DNA of 56,753 nucleotides. It comes from Sphingomonas sp. CCH9-E2 (GTDB lineage: Bacteria > Pseudomonadota > Alphaproteobacteria > Sphingomonadales > Sphingomonadaceae). Numbering within the stretch: the first letter of the stretch is position 1; every line of letters starts with the position of its first letter. Where the stretch lies: NCBI RefSeq assembly GCF_001557215.1, contig NZ_LSJM01000132.1, forward strand, positions 1 through 56,753, written 5' to 3'. Under the pieces are notes generated by a model. It was given only the letters and a program-made list of their open reading frames with translations. It was not told the origin of the DNA and ran no database searches. Position numbers and translations under genes: made by a program. This document shows positions 53,065-56,753 of the stretch, piece after piece.

Positions 53065-54822
53065 TCAGCCGCCCTTGCGCGCGCGATGGAACAGCCACGA
53101 GAGGCTCGACCCGCCGGTCAGTGCCTCGCCGGTCAGCACAAGTTGTTGTGTTTCACGTGGAATTCCCTTTGCGTCCATCCACACGCTTTCCTCGATCGCC
53201 AGCGCCGCGCCGCGTGCGCGGAACTGCCAGACCGAGCCGGAGCGGGTGCGCAGCAGTGCGCCCGCACCATCGGCTGTGGGGGTCGCCTCGACCGCCGGGT
53301 GGAGGTGGAATCGCACGGTGAAGGGGACCGCGCCGCTTTTGCCCCCGCGCCTGGCGGCGGGGAGCAGGCTGTCCTCGCCGCGCACGTCGCGGCCGTCGGT
53401 GCCGAGCGCGATGGTGCGGCGGTGGATCACGCCGTGGCGACGGGCATAGCCGTCATGGCTGGCCTCGATCCGGCTGGCGGTATCGCTCTCGTTGCGGCTC
53501 AGCTCCATCTCGACCACGCCGCGGCCGAGCGTGCCGTCGGGGTGGATCGCGGTGGAGTTGCTGTCGCGCACGACCAAAGTGGAATGGGCGGCGGTGGTCC
53601 GCAGCCCCTCGGTCAAGGCGGCGGGCAGGCGCAGATCGGCACCGCGCGCGCCGCCGCAGCTGACGACGATCCGCTCGGCCCCGTCGGAAAACTCGAAGGC
53701 GAGGGTCGAGGCGCAGCCGCCCGCCATCACCCGCGCGATCGGCGGCGGAGCCGCGTCCATGATCAGCACCGTCCCCTGCTGGGCAAGGCGCTGATAGCCC
53801 CATTCATGCGCCTGACGCAGCGGGCGGACGCGCGCACCGGTTGCCGCAACCGTCTGTTCGATCACGTCCCCGGAAATCGGGATACCGCCCTGCCAGCTCG
53901 CGAGGCCGCCATCGCCATGGCTGACGCCGAGCAGGGCGGAGACCATGCGGTCGATCGCGCTGGTCACAAAGCCGGGGGCGTCGAGCCGGCGCGCGGCATA
54001 GGTTTCGCGCAGCAGCGTGAGCAGCTGGATCGCGTCGAGCAAGGCGGCGGGCGAGCGGCCGGTGATGCCGCCATCCTTGGTGATCGCGCCCGCTATGGCG
54101 CGCGACAGGCCGGTTTCGCCGAAGGAGCGGCGCGGATCGCCGCCCGGGATCATCAGCCCGGCGGTGAGCACCCCGCACCACGCAGCGATGCGCGGCGCTC
54201 CGGTCGGCGCGCGATCGGCGGCGCGGTCGAGATGGCGGGCGCCGCGGGCGAGCGCGTGGAGGACGTTCGAGCGATAGACGAGATCGGTGCTCGACAGGAT
54301 CAGCGGTGCGTGTGCGGTCCAGAACTGCAGGCGGCGGCCCCAGAGATCGGCGCGCCATGCGGGATCGGCGACCTTTCCGGCATGCGCCGCCAGCCAGTCG
54401 CGCATCAACGCTTCGGCAATCGGCGCTGCCTGGTGTCTTGTGGCGACGGTGGACAGGTCGCGCAGCCAGGCGAAGCTGTGCAGATACTCGCCAAAGGGTG
54501 CGGACCAGCCCGGTCGGGCAAAATCGAGCGTGGCGACGTCATGGCTTTCGCCGCGAAACGTCAATTTGCCGTCGAGCAGCGCGTTGCCGCGTGCGGGATC
54601 GCCCATGAACGGGTCGTCGGTCACCGCGATCAGCTTGAGCGGGTGGCGCCCCTTCAGCCGCAGGGCATGGATCGGGGTGCGCCAGCTCAAGCGGAACAGC
54701 GTTTCGGAAATGCGGTCGGCCAGCGAGAGGCCACGATCGCCCCCGATCCGGATGAGCCGCTTGCCCTGCTCGATCCCGTCATCGGCCGCCCCGTCGGCGG
54801 GCTCATCCCCGCCAATGCTCAC
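53065..54822 (-). CDS. heparinase II/III family protein
   Basis: This is a 585-residue protein of the heparinase II/III family. The N-terminal alpha/alpha toroid-like half includes [15 protein letters not shown] and [11 protein letters not shown]. The C-terminal beta-rich half contains [36 protein letters not shown] and [30 protein letters not shown], the His-containing lyase-type region. Family members cleave acidic polysaccharides, but this one is an ordinary chromosomal companion of purH in sphingomonads and lacks an evident signal peptide. Its substrate is unknown. The GTG start overlaps the rpe stop. A parS-like palindrome lies in its 3' part. Confidence 0.88.
   Translation of the reverse strand: MSIGGDEPADGAADDGIEQGKRLIRIGGDRGLSLADRISETLFRLSWRTPIHALRLKGRHPLKLIAVTDDPFMGDPARGNALLDGKLTFRGESHDVATLDFARPGWSAPFGEYLHSFAWLRDLSTVATRHQAAPIAEALMRDWLAAHAGKVADPAWRADLWGRRLQFWTAHAPLILSSTDLVYRSNVLHALARGARHLDRAADRAPTGAPRIAAWCGVLTAGLMIPGGDPRRSFGETGLSRAIAGAITKDGGITGRSPAALLDAIQLLTLLRETYAARRLDAPGFVTSAIDRMVSALLGVSHGDGGLASWQGGIPISGDVIEQTVAATGARVRPLRQAHEWGYQRLAQQGTVLIMDAAPPPIARVMAGGCASTLAFEFSDGAERIVVSCGGARGADLRLPAALTEGLRTTAAHSTLVVRDSNSTAIHPDGTLGRGVVEMELSRNESDTASRIEASHDGYARRHGVIHRRTIALGTDGRDVRGEDSLLPAARRGGKSGAVPFTVRFHLHPAVEATPTADGAGALLRTRSGSVWQFRARGAALAIEESVWMDAKGIPRETQQLVLTGEALTGGSSLSWLFHRARKGG
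53149..53164. other. parS-like site 4 (imperfect)
   Basis: TGTTTCACGTGGAATT keeps the central TTCACGTGGAA of parS but has a T in place of C and a T in place of A at the right end. It is encoded within the heparinase gene (PRET), about 24 kb from the main cluster and 33 kb from the proposed origin. Confidence 0.6.
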
Positions 54823-55478
54823 CCCGCCCGCAATGCTGCGATATTGTCGGCATAGGCCGATGGGCCGCCCTTGAACGCCGCCGTGCCCGCGACGAGCGCG
54901 TCCGCGCCGGCGGCGATGACCCGCGCGGCATTGGTGCGATCGACTCCGCCATCGACCTCAAGGTCGATCGCGCGGCCGCTGGTGTCGATCCGGGCGCGCA
55001 GGGCGGAAATCTTGGCCAACTGGCTCTCGATGAATTTCTGACCGCCGAATCCGGGGTTGACGCTCATCACTAGGATCAGGTCAATGAGGTCCATGACATG
55101 ATCGACGACATCGACCGGGGTTGCCGGGTTGAGCACGACGCCGGCGCGCTTGCCGAGCGCCTTGATCGTCTGGAGCGTGCGGTGGAGATGCGGGCCGCTT
55201 TCGGGATGAACCGAGAGGCAGTCGGCGCCGGCCTCGGCAAAGGCCTCCAGCATCGGATCGACCGGGGCGATCATCAGATGGACGTCGAACGGCTTGGCGC
55301 TGTGCGGGCGTAGCGCCTTGATGACGGCGGGGCCGATCGTGATGTTGGGGACGAAATGCCCGTCCATCACGTCGATATGGATCCAGTCGGCCCCGGCCGC
55401 GTCGATCGCGCGCACTTCCTCGCCCAATTTGGCGAAGTCGGCGGACAGGATGGACGGGGCGATGCGGACCGTGTTCAT
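54819..55478 (-). CDS. rpe: ribulose-phosphate 3-epimerase
   Basis: Rpe interconverts ribulose 5-phosphate and xylulose 5-phosphate in the pentose phosphate or Calvin pathway. The 219-residue TIM barrel has the signature [18 protein letters not shown], the metal-binding [36 protein letters not shown] and the phosphate site LEVDGGV...[12 protein letters not shown]. Length is normal. Its stop overlaps the heparinase start (GTGA). rsmB ends 24 bases upstream. Confidence 0.97.
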   Translation of the reverse strand: MNTVRIAPSILSADFAKLGEEVRAIDAAGADWIHIDVMDGHFVPNITIGPAVIKALRPHSAKPFDVHLMIAPVDPMLEAFAEAGADCLSVHPESGPHLHRTLQTIKALGKRAGVVLNPATPVDVVDHVMDLIDLILVMSVNPGFGGQKFIESQLAKISALRARIDTSGRAIDLEVDGGVDRTNAARVIAAGADALVAGTAAFKGGPSAYADNIAALRAG

Positions 55479-55502
55479 GGCCTTTCCTTTATCACCTCAG
55501 AA

Positions 55503-56753
55503 TCAGGCGGCAACGCGCATGAGCCGCACCATGAAAAATCCGTCCATGCCGCCATGCTCCGCGAGCATGCCTGGCAGCGTGCGCAGCCAGCCGCGCGGGT
55601 GGGCGGTGACGCCTTCGGGCAGCTCGTCGGGCAAGATCGGGTCGATCGCGAAATCCGGGTGGTCGACCCGGAACCGCTCGATCTGCTGCTCGCCCTCCTC
55701 GGGCTCGAGCGAGCAGGTGGCATAGATCATGAGGCCGCCGGGGCGGACCCAGCGCGCGGCCCGAGGCAGGAGCTGGGCTTGCAGCTCGGCCATCTCCGCG
55801 ATCAGGCGCGGGCGGACGCGGTGGAGCACGTCGGGATGGCGGCGGAAGATGCCGGTGGCGCTGCACGGCGCGTCGAGCAGTACGGCGTCGGCCTCGAACC
55901 CCGGTTCCCAGTTGAGCAGATCGGCGGTGACCACCGTCGCGGACAGGCCGGTGCGTTCCAGATTCTCGTGAAGTCGCGCCAGACGACTTTCCGAGGCGTC
56001 GACGGCGGTGACGTCCCATCCGGCGGCGGCGAGCTGAAGCGTCTTGCCGCCGGGAGCGGCGCACAGGTCGAGCGCGCGACCCGATCCGCTGCCGTTGCGG
56101 GCACCGATCAGCCGGGCGGGGAGGGAGGCGGCGATGTCCTGCACCCACCATTCACCCTCGGCAAAGCCCTCTCGCTCGGGAATGCTGGTGCCGGCGGGGA
56201 CGCGGATATGGCCGGGGAGCAGGCTCTCGCCCTCTACAGGTGCGTCGCCGCGCAGCGTGAGATCGAGCGGGGGCGGGGCGGCGATGGCGGCGCAGGCGGC
56301 GTCGGCGACACGCTCGCCCCAATTACCGGCAATCCGGGCATAGACGTCGCCCGGCAGCGCGGGCGGATCGGTCAGCACGGCATTCTGGCGCATCAGCGTG
56401 CCGAACACGCCGTGGACCAGCTTGCGCGGGCCACCATCGACCAGGGGCAGCGCGGTCGAGATCGCGGCGTGCGGCGGGGTGTCGAGCCGCAACGCCTGAA
56501 CCAGCGCGATGCGCAGCACGAAGCGCGCCTTGGCGTCATCGGGCAGGCGGTTGCGCGTGGCGCTGTCGATCAGGTCGTCGAGATCGGTGAGGCGGCGCAG
56601 CACTTCTGCCGCGATGGCGTGGGCGAGGCCGCGATCGGAGGGCGCGAGCCCCTGGGTCGAGGCGTCGAGCGCCTGTTCGATTGCGAGGCCGCGACGCAGC
56701 ACGGCATCGAGCAGGCGGAGCCCCGCGCGGCGGGCGGGGGTGCCGGGTGGATC
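55503..56753 (-). CDS. rsmB: RsmB/NOP-family rRNA (cytosine-C5)-methyltransferase, 5' end outside window
   Basis: The frame stays open to the window edge, so the N terminus is missing. The visible 416 residues include the NusB-like RNA-binding domain (LRLLDAVLRRGLAIEQALDAS...LTDLDDLIDSATRNRLP). The SAM domain has ALDLCAAPGGKTLQLA, VTAVDASESRL, the catalytic-cysteine motif LLDAPCSATGIFRRHPD, and the second cysteine in YATCSLEPEEGEQQ. The NusB-like fusion identifies the RsmB (Sun/Fmu) type, which makes m5C967 in 16S rRNA. It heads the run into rpe. Confidence 0.93.
   Translation of the reverse strand, partial: DPPGTPARRAGLRLLDAVLRRGLAIEQALDASTQGLAPSDRGLAHAIAAEVLRRLTDLDDLIDSATRNRLPDDAKARFVLRIALVQALRLDTPPHAAISTALPLVDGGPRKLVHGVFGTLMRQNAVLTDPPALPGDVYARIAGNWGERVADAACAAIAAPPPLDLTLRGDAPVEGESLLPGHIRVPAGTSIPEREGFAEGEWWVQDIAASLPARLIGARNGSGSGRALDLCAAPGGKTLQLAAAGWDVTAVDASESRLARLHENLERTGLSATVVTADLLNWEPGFEADAVLLDAPCSATGIFRRHPDVLHRVRPRLIAEMAELQAQLLPRAARWVRPGGLMIYATCSLEPEEGEQQIERFRVDHPDFAIDPILPDELPEGVTAHPRGWLRTLPGMLAEHGGMDGFFMVRLMRVAA

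Overview
The window is chromosomal DNA from a high-GC alphaproteobacterium, almost certainly a member of the Sphingomonadales (Sphingomonas or a close relative). The evidence is the gene content and order (MmcB, DUF1491, DUF3576, DUF6489, zf-CHCC protein, HemJ in place of HemG/HemY), strong GC bias, frequent GTG/TTG starts, and ATGA/GTGA stop-start overlaps. It appears to contain the chromosomal replication origin. At 19829-20176 a non-coding, DnaA-box-bearing stretch lies between divergent ppsR and hemE, the arrangement known for the Caulobacter and Rickettsia origins. ParB-binding parS palindromes lie at about 26.9, 28.8 and 29.3 kb, with a weaker one at 53.1 kb. parAB themselves are at 29.4-31.1 kb.

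Left arm, 1-19.8 kb. The 3' part of ftsK is followed by a small cysteine-rich protein, a LysR regulator, a probable small RNA with a textbook terminator, a bacterial CDC48/VAT-type double AAA ATPase, an MFS exporter with a monooxygenase-like small protein, a PmtA-like methyltransferase, msrB and a class A PBP. Then come minus-strand runs: SCO1, a YcgN-like protein and a YgjP-like peptidase; mmcB; a SleB-like hydrolase; ptsN, a thioesterase and DUF1491; hpf. The origin-flanking operon ppsR-maf-aroE-coaE-dnaQ completes the arm. An ankyrin gene interrupts it on the plus strand.

Right arm, 20.2-36.3 kb. hemE-hemJ end at a clear terminator. rho has its own promoter, followed by terC. ogt plus a dienelactone hydrolase run on the minus strand. 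The classic origin-proximal cluster DUF6489-mnmE-mnmG-rsmG-parA-parB follows. A small unknown gene flanked by repeats separates parB from the minus-strand operon DUF3576-leuS-lptE-holA.

Far right, 36.4-56.7 kb. This holds an exported beta-barrel-like protein, thiE/yggS, a HAD phosphatase, zf-CHCC plus tldD, an ABC ATPase without a visible permease, a secreted esterase, nadB, a class A beta-lactamase-like protein, polA coupled to a cation/proton antiporter and a polysaccharide flippase, and finally the minus-strand run rsmB-rpe-heparinase-purH.

Most genes are core housekeeping genes, largely transcribed away from the origin. Non-gene signals include three or four families of short inverted intergenic repeats, several operator-like palindromes, a hairpin that contains the ppsR ribosome binding site, and the candidate small RNA. 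I saw no rRNA, tRNA, CRISPR array, prophage or insertion sequence.
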